Of a stretch of 6,115 nucleotides of DNA, positions 1 through 5,866 are shown in pieces. Positions within the stretch are counted from its first letter, which is position 1; each line of letters opens with the position of its first letter. Origin of the DNA: an uncultured Sutterella sp. Lineage in GTDB: Bacteria; Pseudomonadota; Gammaproteobacteria; Burkholderiales; Burkholderiaceae_F. The position numbers and the translations under genes were made by a program. The notes below the pieces were generated by a model. It ran no database searches. It worked only from the letters and a program-made list of their open reading frames with translations, and was not told the DNA's origin. Location: contig CABSHY010000090.1 in assembly GCA_902477615.1 (NCBI GenBank), forward strand, positions 1 through 6,115. The letters are read 5' to 3'.

Positions 1-553
1 CGATCAAAGTCGCAAGATCTTCAGAGACGAGGGAAAAATTTGAGACAGCTTCCTCATTAAAGGCTTGCATGTCCGTCTTTTGAGAAGGAACATCGCCAGA
101 AGCCGTCAAAAGCGCACGAATCGCACGCAACTCATCCAAAATGGGAGACATGTCCATTTGAACAACCGTCTCTTTCTCTTCGATCACGGGCAAGGGAGCT
201 GAAACTTTTTCGTCCAAAATCTCTCTTGCTTTGTCTTGAACTTGCAGTTCATGAATCTTGTTGCGAGCGCCCAAAATCGTGTAGTGTTCTTCGTACAACA
301 AATGTTGAATTGTGCGAATCAATGACACGTCTTCAGAGCTGTAGTAACGGCGATTACCACGCTTGGTCGGACGCAATTGAGGGAATTCTTGTTCCCAGAA
401 ACGCAAGACCGACGGGTTCACGCCGATTAACTTCGCAACGTCTCCAATGGGCAAAAAACTCCCCAGAAGCTCCTCTTCAGGCGCTTCGAGTTCGGTGAGC
501 TCAAATGAAGTCGGCTCGCTTTCGAGCATGCGAACAGGTTCTTCAGAAGCCAT
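1..553 (-). CDS. MerR-family transcriptional regulator downstream of ihfA, C-terminus cut by window edge
   Basis: This reading frame stays open from an ATG at 553 to the left edge, giving 184 residues with no stop, so the protein is partial. Residues 1-33 are a strongly acidic leader with about ten Glu. Residues 34-100 form a MerR-type winged helix-turn-helix: LPIGDVAKLIGVNPSVLRFW is the two-helix DNA-reading part and RPTKRGNRRYYSSEDV is the wing. A charged stretch (about 101-150) that probably forms a dimerising helix follows. No cysteine occurs in the visible part, so a metal-sensing MerR is unlikely. The start is supported by AGGAGG six nt upstream. The gene lies 17 nt after ihfA on the same strand and is probably co-transcribed with it. 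A MerR-like gene next to ihfA is a conserved arrangement in many Beta- and Gammaproteobacteria, but its target is generally unknown. The family call is firm and the function is not. Confidence 0.9.
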   Translation of the reverse strand, partial: MASEEPVRMLESEPTSFELTELEAPEEELLGSFLPIGDVAKLIGVNPSVLRFWEQEFPQLRPTKRGNRRYYSSEDVSLIRTIQHLLYEEHYTILGARNKIHELQVQDKAREILDEKVSAPLPVIEEKETVVQMDMSPILDELRAIRALLTASGDVPSQKTDMQAFNEEAVSNFSLVSEDLATLI

Positions 554-559
554 CTTTTG

Positions 560-565
560 CCTCCT
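560..565 (-). promoter_or_regulatory. Ribosome binding site of the MerR-type gene
   Basis: The minus strand reads AGGAGG here, a full-strength Shine-Dalgarno match, with a 6-nt spacer (CAAAAG) before the ATG at 553. It lies inside the 17-nt gap after the ihfA stop codon. This fixes the start of the MerR-type gene. It is the clearest ribosome binding site in the minus-strand cluster. Confidence 0.85.
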
Positions 566-570
566 GACGT

Positions 571-897
571 TTAAATTTCAGCTTCGTCTTTCAAAGAAGG
601 ATGGGTCTTGGCGACCGCTTCCTTTAACTTTTGGCTAGCGTGGAACGTCACCACGCGACGAGCCGTAATAGCAATTTCTTCACCCGTCTTGGGGTTGCGA
701 CCCGGACGTTGTGACTTATCACGCAATTGGAAGTTACCGAAACCGGAAAGCTTCACGGTGCGACCGCTTTCCAATGCCACTCGGATTTCATCAAAGAATG
801 CATCCACCATCAATTTGGCTTCACGCTTGTTCATACCCTGGCGAATAAAAAGCATTTCGACCAAGTCGGCCTTCGTCATCGTTTTTGTATTATCCAT
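571..897 (-). CDS. ihfA: Integration host factor subunit alpha
   Basis: This 108-residue protein belongs to the HU/IHF family. With IhfB it forms a heterodimer that binds specific sites in the minor groove and bends DNA sharply. It acts in the nucleoid in transcription, replication and recombination. Residues 8-50 form the helical dimerisation part (TKADLVEMLF, then KREAKLMVDAFFDEIRVALE). KLSGFGNFQLRDK (49-61) and PGRNPKTGE (65-73) are the family signature, and Pro69 is the expected intercalating proline. The R-D-K-x-Q-R-P-G-R-N-P-K-T-G-E-x-I pattern favours alpha over IhfB or HU. The protein is slightly longer than the roughly 99-residue E. coli form, by about four residues at the N-terminus plus a longer acidic C-terminal tail. 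The start at 897 has a purine-rich GAGAGAG upstream. Met7 is an alternative start but has no ribosome site. It lies 156 nt downstream of pheT and 17 nt before the MerR-type gene. Confidence 0.97.
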   Translation of the reverse strand: MDNTKTMTKADLVEMLFIRQGMNKREAKLMVDAFFDEIRVALESGRTVKLSGFGNFQLRDKSQRPGRNPKTGEEIAITARRVVTFHASQKLKEAVAKTHPSLKDEAEI

Positions 898-936
898 CTC
901 GATCTCTCTCGATTTAGCGATTTCAATGATTGTTCG

Positions 937-976
937 ATTGTATCAAAGAAAAACTTTTCCTTTGATTTTCTTTGAT
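937..976 (-). promoter_or_regulatory. Candidate ihfA promoter/operator: near-palindrome beside a -10-like box
   Basis: On the minus strand a TACAAT box (942 to 937) sits about 40 nt upstream of the ihfA ATG. It is preceded immediately by a 23-bp near-palindrome (943-965), with outer arms TCAAAG and CTTTGA and inner AAAA and TTTT, and one mismatched pair. The same left arm also makes an exact 11-bp inverted repeat with 966-976 (ATCAAAGAAAA against TTTTCTTTGAT). The hexamer at the 17-bp spacing (TCAAAG) is a poor -35, so an activator-dependent or weak promoter is possible. The repeats are seen directly. The promoter and operator roles are inferred. Confidence 0.35.
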
Positions 977-992
977 TTTTTTACATCTTTTC

Positions 993-1033
993 AGGGCTAA
1001 GGGATGTGAATTATTCTTCACACCCAAAGCCCT
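993..1033 (-). other. Imperfect hairpin between pheT and ihfA, without a U-tract
   Basis: Twenty-one nt after the pheT stop, the transcript can fold AGGGCT (1033 to 1028) with AGCCCT (998 to 993). An inner GGG/CCC pairing and a closing TGTGAA/TTCACA stem surround a short AT-rich loop. One internal mismatch patch and a one-base bulge interrupt the stem. In the pheT-to-ihfA direction the hairpin is followed by GAAAAGATG rather than a run of U, so it does not look like an efficient intrinsic terminator. It may reduce read-through, protect the pheT 3' end, or mark a processing point. The folding is visible and the role is inferred. Confidence 0.5.
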
Positions 1034-1053
1034 TTCGGTTAAAGCTTCAAACC

Positions 1054-3471
1054 TTATTGACGCAACGTAGCGCCTGCAGCTTCCAAAGCTTCAATAGCAG
1101 CCTTTAAGGCAGCATCAGCATCGTCACCGGAGAAGGTTTCTTCGGTCGGTTGCAACACCAAGTGGAAAGCCATGCTGGCCTTGGCCTCTTGCCCTTCTTC
1201 TGCCGCCATGTGATAAAGGTCAAATAAGCACAAGGATTCAAATGCCTTCAAGCGTGCATCCGTTTGAGCAGCCTTTTCCACGGCTTCTTGCAATTGGCTG
1301 AAAGTCACCGTTGCAGGCACCACCACACTGATGTCACGCAAAACGGGTTGGAACTTACTGACAGCTTCATGCCACGGCACCATCGTCGTTAACATGGGTT
1401 CAACGTCGATTTCAAAAACGACCGGGGCATGCGGCAAGCCGTACGTTTGTTGCAACTTCGGATGCAATTCACCGACAAAACCGATTTCCTTACCGTTTAA
1501 GATGATGGCAGCGCTGCGACCCGGGTGCAAAGCAGGGAAGCTCTTAGCGACAAACTCGGCCTTTAACGGTGCCAACAAGCGTTCAACGTCGCCCTTGCCA
1601 TCAAAGAAGTCCACGCCACGCGTGGCCACGGCCCATTGTTCACCCATGGCATCGCCATAGAGCAAACCGGCAATACGCACGGGTTGACGAACACCCTTGA
1701 CGCTCCACTCGGTCGTCACAACGCTTTCGTCACGCAAGAAAACACGACCCACTTCAAAGAGCTTGGCGCTCGTGACCTTACGGTTGAGGTTGTATTTCAA
1801 AATATCGACTAAGCCGCCGATCATTTGCGTGCGCATCACGGACAATTGGCTCGCGATCGGGTTGAGCAAGCGAATCGGATTCGTGTTATCAGCAAAATCC
1901 TTTTCCCAAGCCTCGGGAACAAAACTAAAGTTCACCAACTCTTGGTAACCGAGGTTAGCCAATTGGCGACGAAGGTCATGTTCGCGACGCGTACCTTCAG
2001 GACGCATCTTCATAGCAGCACGAGCCATCGGCGGGACGTCGGGCAACTTTTCGTAACCCACTAAACGGGCCACTTCTTCAATCAAATCTTCTTCGATTTC
2101 GATATCGAAACGGTAGGTTGGAGACTTCACGCTAAAGACGTCATTTTCAAGCGTGAATTCAAAGCCCAAGCGCTTAAAGCACTCGGCCATCGTTTCCGTC
2201 GAGATGTCCATGCCGATCACCTTACGGGCACGATCAGCGCGCATCGTCACGACTTCACGAGCGGGCAATTCCGTCACCGCATCAATCACCGGGCCCACCT
2301 TCGTATCGGCCGTACCGCAGATATCGACCACCAAGCGCGTCACGTATTGCAACACGTCTTCGGTGATACCGAAGTCAACACCGCGTTCATAACGGTAAGC
2401 GGCATCGGTGGAGAAATTCAAACGACGGCAACGACCTTGAATGGCCTTTTGATGCCAGAAAGCCGATTCAATCGAAATGCAAGTCGTCTCATCGGTCACC
2501 TTCGTGTCTTCGCCACCCATGATGCCGGCCAACACCTTCGGGCCGTTGTCATCACAAATCACACCAAAGTACGGATCCAATTGAACCGTTTGACCGTTCA
2601 AGAGTTCGATCTTTTCGCCTTCGTTGGCCCAACGAACCGTGTACTTACCACCGGCAATCTTTTGAGCATCGCTAAAGTGCGTGGGAACACCCATTTCCAA
2701 CATCACGTAGTTGGAGATGTCGACCAAAGCGGAAATGCTGCGTTGACCGCTGCGTTCCAATCGATCCTTCATCCATTGCGGAGTCGGAGCCTTCATGTTG
2801 ATGTTGTCGATACGACGCGTCGTGTAACGACCGCACAAGTCAGCCGCTTGCACATCCAATTCGATCTTCGTATCGGAATTGGCTTCAACTGCTTCAATCT
2901 TGGGGAAGTGCACTTCGGCACCCGTGACAGCATGCAAGTCACGAGCCACACCCACCATGGACAAAGCATCACCACGGTTAGGCGTTAACTTAATTTCAAT
3001 CTTCTTGTCATCTAAATGACAGGCCTTGCGGATGTCTTCGCCGATCGGAAGATCATCGGGCAAAATCCACAAACCGGAATGGTCTTCCGTGATACCCAAT
3101 TCACGAGCAGAGCACAACATGCCTTGAGAGAGCACACCGCGCATCTTGGCTTCTTTAATCTTGAAGTCACCCGGCAACACAGCACCAATCATGGCGCACG
3201 GCACCTTGATTCCGGCGCACACGTTCGGCGCACCGCAGACGATTTGCAACAAAGATTCTTGACCGACATCGACTTCACAGATGTGCAAGTGGTCAGAGTT
3301 TTCATGATCGCGGCAGGAGATGACCTTAGCGACAACGATACCGGTAAAGGCAGGAGCCACAGAACTCACTTCTTCGACTTCCAAACCGGCCATCGTCATG
3401 GCTTCACACAACTCGTCGGAGGTCAATTCCGGATTGATATAGGAGCGTAACCAACTTTCAGAAAATATCAT
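1054..3471 (-). CDS. pheT: Phenylalanyl-tRNA synthetase beta subunit
   Basis: This 805-residue protein (E. coli form 795) is the beta chain of the cytoplasmic (alpha-beta)2 enzyme that charges tRNA-Phe, using ATP, and removes mischarged tyrosine. It opens with MIFSESWLRSYINP and TMAGLEVEEV. An EMAP/OB-type tRNA-binding domain follows at about 40-150 (SDHLHICEVDVG, VCGAPNVCAG, AVLPGDFKIKEAKMRG, SQGMLCSARELGI). The B3/B4 editing domain spans about 205-370. His265, Glu335, Thr355 and Ala357 align by eye with known E. coli editing-site residues, and YERGVD is intact. The B5 domain (about 405-480) ends in EEDLIEEVARLVGYEKLP. A catalytic-like fold follows (about 490-700: NPIASQLSVMRTQM, ALHPGRSAAI, GFVGELHP). 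An FDX-ACB anticodon-binding domain (about 706-805) closes the chain. The usual HAFD at 265-268 is HFSD here. The gene is complete, lies 36 nt after pheS, and has a weak purine-rich ribosome site. Confidence 0.98.
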   Translation of the reverse strand: MIFSESWLRSYINPELTSDELCEAMTMAGLEVEEVSSVAPAFTGIVVAKVISCRDHENSDHLHICEVDVGQESLLQIVCGAPNVCAGIKVPCAMIGAVLPGDFKIKEAKMRGVLSQGMLCSARELGITEDHSGLWILPDDLPIGEDIRKACHLDDKKIEIKLTPNRGDALSMVGVARDLHAVTGAEVHFPKIEAVEANSDTKIELDVQAADLCGRYTTRRIDNINMKAPTPQWMKDRLERSGQRSISALVDISNYVMLEMGVPTHFSDAQKIAGGKYTVRWANEGEKIELLNGQTVQLDPYFGVICDDNGPKVLAGIMGGEDTKVTDETTCISIESAFWHQKAIQGRCRRLNFSTDAAYRYERGVDFGITEDVLQYVTRLVVDICGTADTKVGPVIDAVTELPAREVVTMRADRARKVIGMDISTETMAECFKRLGFEFTLENDVFSVKSPTYRFDIEIEEDLIEEVARLVGYEKLPDVPPMARAAMKMRPEGTRREHDLRRQLANLGYQELVNFSFVPEAWEKDFADNTNPIRLLNPIASQLSVMRTQMIGGLVDILKYNLNRKVTSAKLFEVGRVFLRDESVVTTEWSVKGVRQPVRIAGLLYGDAMGEQWAVATRGVDFFDGKGDVERLLAPLKAEFVAKSFPALHPGRSAAIILNGKEIGFVGELHPKLQQTYGLPHAPVVFEIDVEPMLTTMVPWHEAVSKFQPVLRDISVVVPATVTFSQLQEAVEKAAQTDARLKAFESLCLFDLYHMAAEEGQEAKASMAFHLVLQPTEETFSGDDADAALKAAIEALEAAGATLRQ

Positions 3472-3507
3472 TTCTTTTCTCTTTGATAATTGACGAACAA
3501 CGAACCA

Positions 3508-4527
3508 TTAACGATTGAATTGCTTCAAGAAGCGCAAATCGCCTTCGAAGAACAAGCGCAAATCGTCAATACCGTAACGCAACATCGTCAAGCGTTCCAA
3601 ACCGGAACCGAAAGCAAAACCGATGTACTTTTCAGGATCTAAACCGTAGTTGCGAACCACGTTCGGGTGCACTTCACCGGCGCCCGAGATTTCCAACCAA
3701 CGACCCTTCTTCGGACCACTCGTGAACATCATGTCCACTTCAACGGAGGGTTCCGTGAACGGGAAGTAGCTCGGACGGAAACGAACAACCAAATCTTCCG
3801 TTTCAAAGAAACGGCGCAAGAAGTCGGTGTAAACACCCTTCAAGTCAGAAAAACTCACGTTGGTATCAATCCAAACACCTTCGACTTGGTGGAACATCGG
3901 AGAGTGCGTAGCGTCGCTGTCAACACGGTACGTACGACCCGGAGCGATCACCTTGATCGGAGCTTGATGCGTACGGGCGTAGCGCACTTGCATGGGAGAG
4001 GTGTGCGGGCGCAACGGCAACAACTTACCCGTTTCATCCTTCATGTCCACGTAGAACGTATCTTGCATGGAACGTGCCGGGTGATTGGGGGGATTATTCA
4101 AAGCCGTAAAGGAGTACCAGTCCGTTTCGATTTCGGGGCCGTCAGCAACATCGAAACCGATGGAAGCAAAGATTTCTTCAATACGCATTTGCGTAGCAAT
4201 CACCGGGTGAATGCCGCCTTGCGGATACTTACGACCGGGTAAAGTCACGTCAAGGGCTTCTGCCGCTAAACGAGCAGCTAACTTTTCGTTAGCCAATTCT
4301 TCACGACGGGCTTCGAGGGCTTGCTCGATTTCGCGCTTGGCCGCGCCTAACGCTTGACCCATTTCACGCTTTTCTTCGGGCGTCAACTTGGACAACCCCT
4401 TCATCAAAGCCGTGATGGAACCCGTTTTCCCTAAAAACTTCGCCTTGGCATCTTCCAAAGCTGCCGGTGCAGCCGCTTGAGCAAAAGCGCTCTTGGCCTC
4501 GGCGACAATTTGCGACAAATCTTGCAT
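3508..4527 (-). CDS. pheS: Phenylalanyl-tRNA synthetase alpha subunit
   Basis: This 339-residue protein (E. coli form 327) is the catalytic alpha chain. It activates phenylalanine with ATP and transfers it to tRNA-Phe as part of the (alpha-beta)2 enzyme with PheT. Residues 1-90 form the N-terminal coiled-coil arm that contacts tRNA (FLGKTGSITALMKGL, then a charged helix rich in Glu, Lys and Ala). The class II catalytic core follows. Motif 1 lies at about 105-125 (GIHPVIATQMRIEEIF). Motif 2 lies at about 196-221 (PGRTYRVDSDATHSPMFHQ, VEGVWID). Motif 3 lies at 303-324 (GFAFGSGLERLTMLRYGI). Ala305 in GFAFG aligns with E. coli Ala294 in the phenylalanine pocket, the wild-type residue. The C-terminus LRFLKQF is typical. 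It is the first gene of the minus-strand cluster. A TATAAT box stands 34 nt upstream, and only a weak AAGA-like ribosome site precedes the ATG. Confidence 0.98.
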   Translation of the reverse strand: MQDLSQIVAEAKSAFAQAAAPAALEDAKAKFLGKTGSITALMKGLSKLTPEEKREMGQALGAAKREIEQALEARREELANEKLAARLAAEALDVTLPGRKYPQGGIHPVIATQMRIEEIFASIGFDVADGPEIETDWYSFTALNNPPNHPARSMQDTFYVDMKDETGKLLPLRPHTSPMQVRYARTHQAPIKVIAPGRTYRVDSDATHSPMFHQVEGVWIDTNVSFSDLKGVYTDFLRRFFETEDLVVRFRPSYFPFTEPSVEVDMMFTSGPKKGRWLEISGAGEVHPNVVRNYGLDPEKYIGFAFGSGLERLTMLRYGIDDLRLFFEGDLRFLKQFNR

Positions 4528-4560
4528 AGTATCTTGATTTTTTGGTCAAAGAAAAAACCT

Positions 4561-4566
4561 ATTATA
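4561..4566 (-). promoter_or_regulatory. Candidate -10 box of the pheST-ihfA-merR operon
   Basis: The minus strand reads a perfect TATAAT here, 33 intervening bases upstream of the pheS ATG, which predicts a leader of roughly 25-30 nt. No good -35 is present: the hexamer at 17-bp spacing is AGGAAA. The promoter may therefore rely on the upstream A/T tracts or an activator. Such a short leader leaves no room for a phenylalanine-rich attenuator peptide like that of E. coli pheST. Confidence 0.5.
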
Positions 4567-4580
4567 GCCTCTGAAATGAC

Positions 4581-4617
4581 GATTTTCCTATGATTTTTCT
4601 AAGAATTTTCGATTTTT
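4581..4617 (-). promoter_or_regulatory. Phased A/T tracts upstream of the pheS -10 box
   Basis: Four runs of four or five T on the plus strand start at 4583, 4594, 4606 and 4613. The first three are spaced close to one helical turn (11-12 bp), each within a GATTTT- or GAATTTT-type unit. They cover the -35 region and the area just upstream of the TATAAT box. Such runs can act as an UP element for the RNA polymerase alpha subunit or curve the DNA. The runs are seen; the role is inferred. Confidence 0.3.
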
Positions 4618-4768
4618 ACACTGAATCGATTAGTCCAGAAGAAAATGCTGGTTATCGAGTGCTTTTCTGCGGAAGAAAAAATAGTTCAATGCCCCTTCAA
4701 AATCAGCGTAAACTGAAATTGAGAACAGAAATCAGTCCTTGTCATTAAGGGTTTCGGATTGTCACTTT

Positions 4769-4772
4769 GGAG
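4769..4772 (+). promoter_or_regulatory. Ribosome binding site deciding the start of the universal stress protein gene
   Basis: GGAG, continuing as GGAGAG, lies 8 nt upstream of the ATG at 4781. It favours that ATG over the in-frame TTG at 4739, which would add 14 residues with no family similarity. An out-of-frame ATG at 4777 sits inside the spacer. Confidence 0.7.
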
Positions 4773-4780
4773 AGTCATGT

Positions 4781-5668
4781 ATGCGTATCTTAGTTCCTGT
4801 TGACGGTAGTCTCGATTGCCGAGAAGCCTTAAAGTTTTTAGCTTCCAGAAAGTCACTTTTGGCCACACAACCTCTCGTTGAGCTTCTCTACATTCAAGTG
4901 CCTCTGGATGGTCGCGTCACCGAGCAAGCGGACTTTGACATGAGTGCGTATTACGGTAACACGGCTCGTGAGGTCTTTGCCTCCATGCTTGGCGACATTG
5001 AAGCATTAGGTATTGAAGTGAAGAAATCTCACTTGGTCGGTCATCCCGCAGAAGTGATTCCTGAATATGCTCACGATAAAAATACCGATTTGATTGTGAT
5101 GGGCGCCCGTGGCATGAGTACGTTAAAGAATCTCTACATGGGTTCCGTGTCACTTTCGGTTGTTTCTTCCGGTGTCTGCCCTGTTTTGATTTGTCGCAAG
5201 AGCATCTACTTTGGCGATGAAAACTTAAATGTCACGATTGCAGTGGACGGTTCTGACTTTGGTCCTAAGTGCGCTGACTTTGCGATCAAGAATAAGGCCC
5301 TCTTTGGCCCGTCGCCAAAATTTGAATTAGTGAGCATTCAATCGGACATCCGAGCCATTATGCCCTCACAAGTCAGTCAAGCTACGCTCAATGAAAAGGT
5401 TCGTTTGAACGAGCTTTGTGAAGAAGAATTTAATGAGTTGGTCGCACCCACGGAAGCCAAATTTAAAGAAGCTGGCATTGAGGTGGACAAAACCTTCATC
5501 ATCGGCGACCCGGAAATTGACCTCTTGCACCACGCTCACCACAACTCTGACTTGGTCATCATGGGCACGCACGGTCGAAGCGCATTGAAGTCCTTGGTCT
5601 TTGGCAGCTGCACTCGGGCATTGATTTCTTCGAGCGACTTACCGGTTTTGATTATGCCCAAAGCCTAG
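4781..5668 (+). CDS. Tandem-domain universal stress protein (UspA family)
   Basis: This 295-residue protein is a fusion of two UspA-like domains, about 1-140 and 148-295. Each starts with a beta strand carrying the nucleotide-contacting Asp (ILVPVDGS with Asp7 or 8; VTIAVDGS with Asp156). Each ends with the ATP-binding pattern G-x2-G-x9-G-S: Gly108, Gly111, Gly121, Ser122, and Gly262, Gly265, Gly275, Ser276. Both domains should therefore bind ATP, unlike tandem proteins in which one site has decayed. There is no signal peptide or membrane segment, so it is cytoplasmic. Family members support survival under starvation, redox or other stress, but the specific role cannot be read from sequence. 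It is transcribed divergently from pheS, has no partner gene, and ends in its own terminator. No clear sigma-70 promoter was found in 4567-4768, so control by an alternative factor is possible. Confidence 0.95.
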   Translation: MRILVPVDGSLDCREALKFLASRKSLLATQPLVELLYIQVPLDGRVTEQADFDMSAYYGNTAREVFASMLGDIEALGIEVKKSHLVGHPAEVIPEYAHDKNTDLIVMGARGMSTLKNLYMGSVSLSVVSSGVCPVLICRKSIYFGDENLNVTIAVDGSDFGPKCADFAIKNKALFGPSPKFELVSIQSDIRAIMPSQVSQATLNEKVRLNELCEEEFNELVAPTEAKFKEAGIEVDKTFIIGDPEIDLLHHAHHNSDLVIMGTHGRSALKSLVFGSCTRALISSSDLPVLIMPKA

Positions 5669-5697
5669 CGTCTGAATCTCTCTAGCAGCTCAGGTTT

Positions 5698-5731
5698 GCC
5701 TGCCGTTCTTTTGGGGGACGGCAGGCTTTTT
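5698..5731 (+). terminator. Rho-independent terminator of the universal stress protein gene
   Basis: A perfect 9-bp G+C-rich stem (GCCTGCCGT at 5698-5706, ACGGCAGGC at 5718-5726) encloses an 11-nt loop and is followed directly by TTTTT. It starts 30 nt after the TAG stop codon. No A-run precedes the stem, so it should work in the plus direction only. It separates the stress protein gene from the LysR-type gene. Confidence 0.95.
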
Positions 5732-5760
5732 GGATCATTTGTTCTTAATCCAAATTAAAA

Positions 5761-5785
5761 AGAGTTGTTAATCGGCTTCAACTCT
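5761..5785. repeat. 7-bp inverted repeat upstream of the LysR-type gene
   Basis: AGAGTTG (5761-5767) and CAACTCT (5779-5785) are exact inverted copies 11 nt apart. No T-run follows, so it is not a terminator. Its position between the upstream terminator and the LysR-type gene suggests an operator or a leader hairpin, but nothing visible decides between them. Confidence 0.4.
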
Positions 5786-5788
5786 GAG

Positions 5789-5804
5789 TATCCTAGTCAG
5801 GATA
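5789..5804. promoter_or_regulatory. Candidate LysR-regulator box
   Basis: TATCCT (5789-5794) and AGGATA (5799-5804) form an exact 6-bp dyad around AGTC, and it contains the T-N11-A geometry of LysR-family boxes. It lies about 62 nt upstream of the ATG of the LysR-type gene, a position compatible with autoregulation. The dyad is seen; its binding protein is inferred. Confidence 0.35.
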
Positions 5805-5866
5805 GTTCTAAAAAATTGAGGCAAGTTTGTCGCCTGCTCATTGTTATCTTCAAAGTGAGAGAAGCC

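Noticed and set aside
608..1000. Plus-strand open frame of 130 codons opposite ihfA and its upstream gap
   Set aside because: Most of it is the complement of ihfA and the remainder runs through A/T-rich intergenic DNA, giving an artefactual hydrophobic tail.
993..1033. Intrinsic terminator between pheT and ihfA
   Set aside because: The stem is interrupted and no U-tract follows in the direction of transcription, so it was recorded only as a hairpin.
2347..2988. Plus-strand open frame of 213 codons inside pheT
   Set aside because: It is antisense to a gene with clear family motifs over its full length, shows no recognisable domain and has no ribosome site. It is a shadow of codon bias.
3667..4242. 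Plus-strand open frame of 191 codons inside pheS
   Set aside because: It lies opposite the conserved catalytic core of PheS, and its Arg/Thr/His-rich translation resembles no protein family.
4528..4566. Phenylalanine attenuator upstream of pheS
   Set aside because: No short Phe-rich leader frame with a terminator hairpin is present between the TATAAT box and the pheS start.
4685..4714. Sigma-70 promoter for the stress protein gene (TTCAAT and TAAACT)
   Set aside because: The -35 matches at only three of six positions and the -10 at four of six, which is near what chance gives in A/T-rich DNA.
4739..4780. TTG at 4739 as the start of the universal stress protein
   Set aside because: The added 14 residues match nothing in the family, while the ATG at 4781 has GGAG at good spacing and begins exactly at the first beta strand.
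4686..4868. Minus-strand 60-codon open frame upstream of pheS
   Set aside because: It overlaps the start of the stress protein gene and has no family similarity. It cannot be a pheST leader peptide, since the likely transcription start lies downstream of it.
5816..5847. Sigma-70 promoter for the LysR-type gene (TTGAGG and TGTTAT)
   Set aside because: The spacing is 20 bp and both boxes deviate from consensus, which is too weak to annotate.
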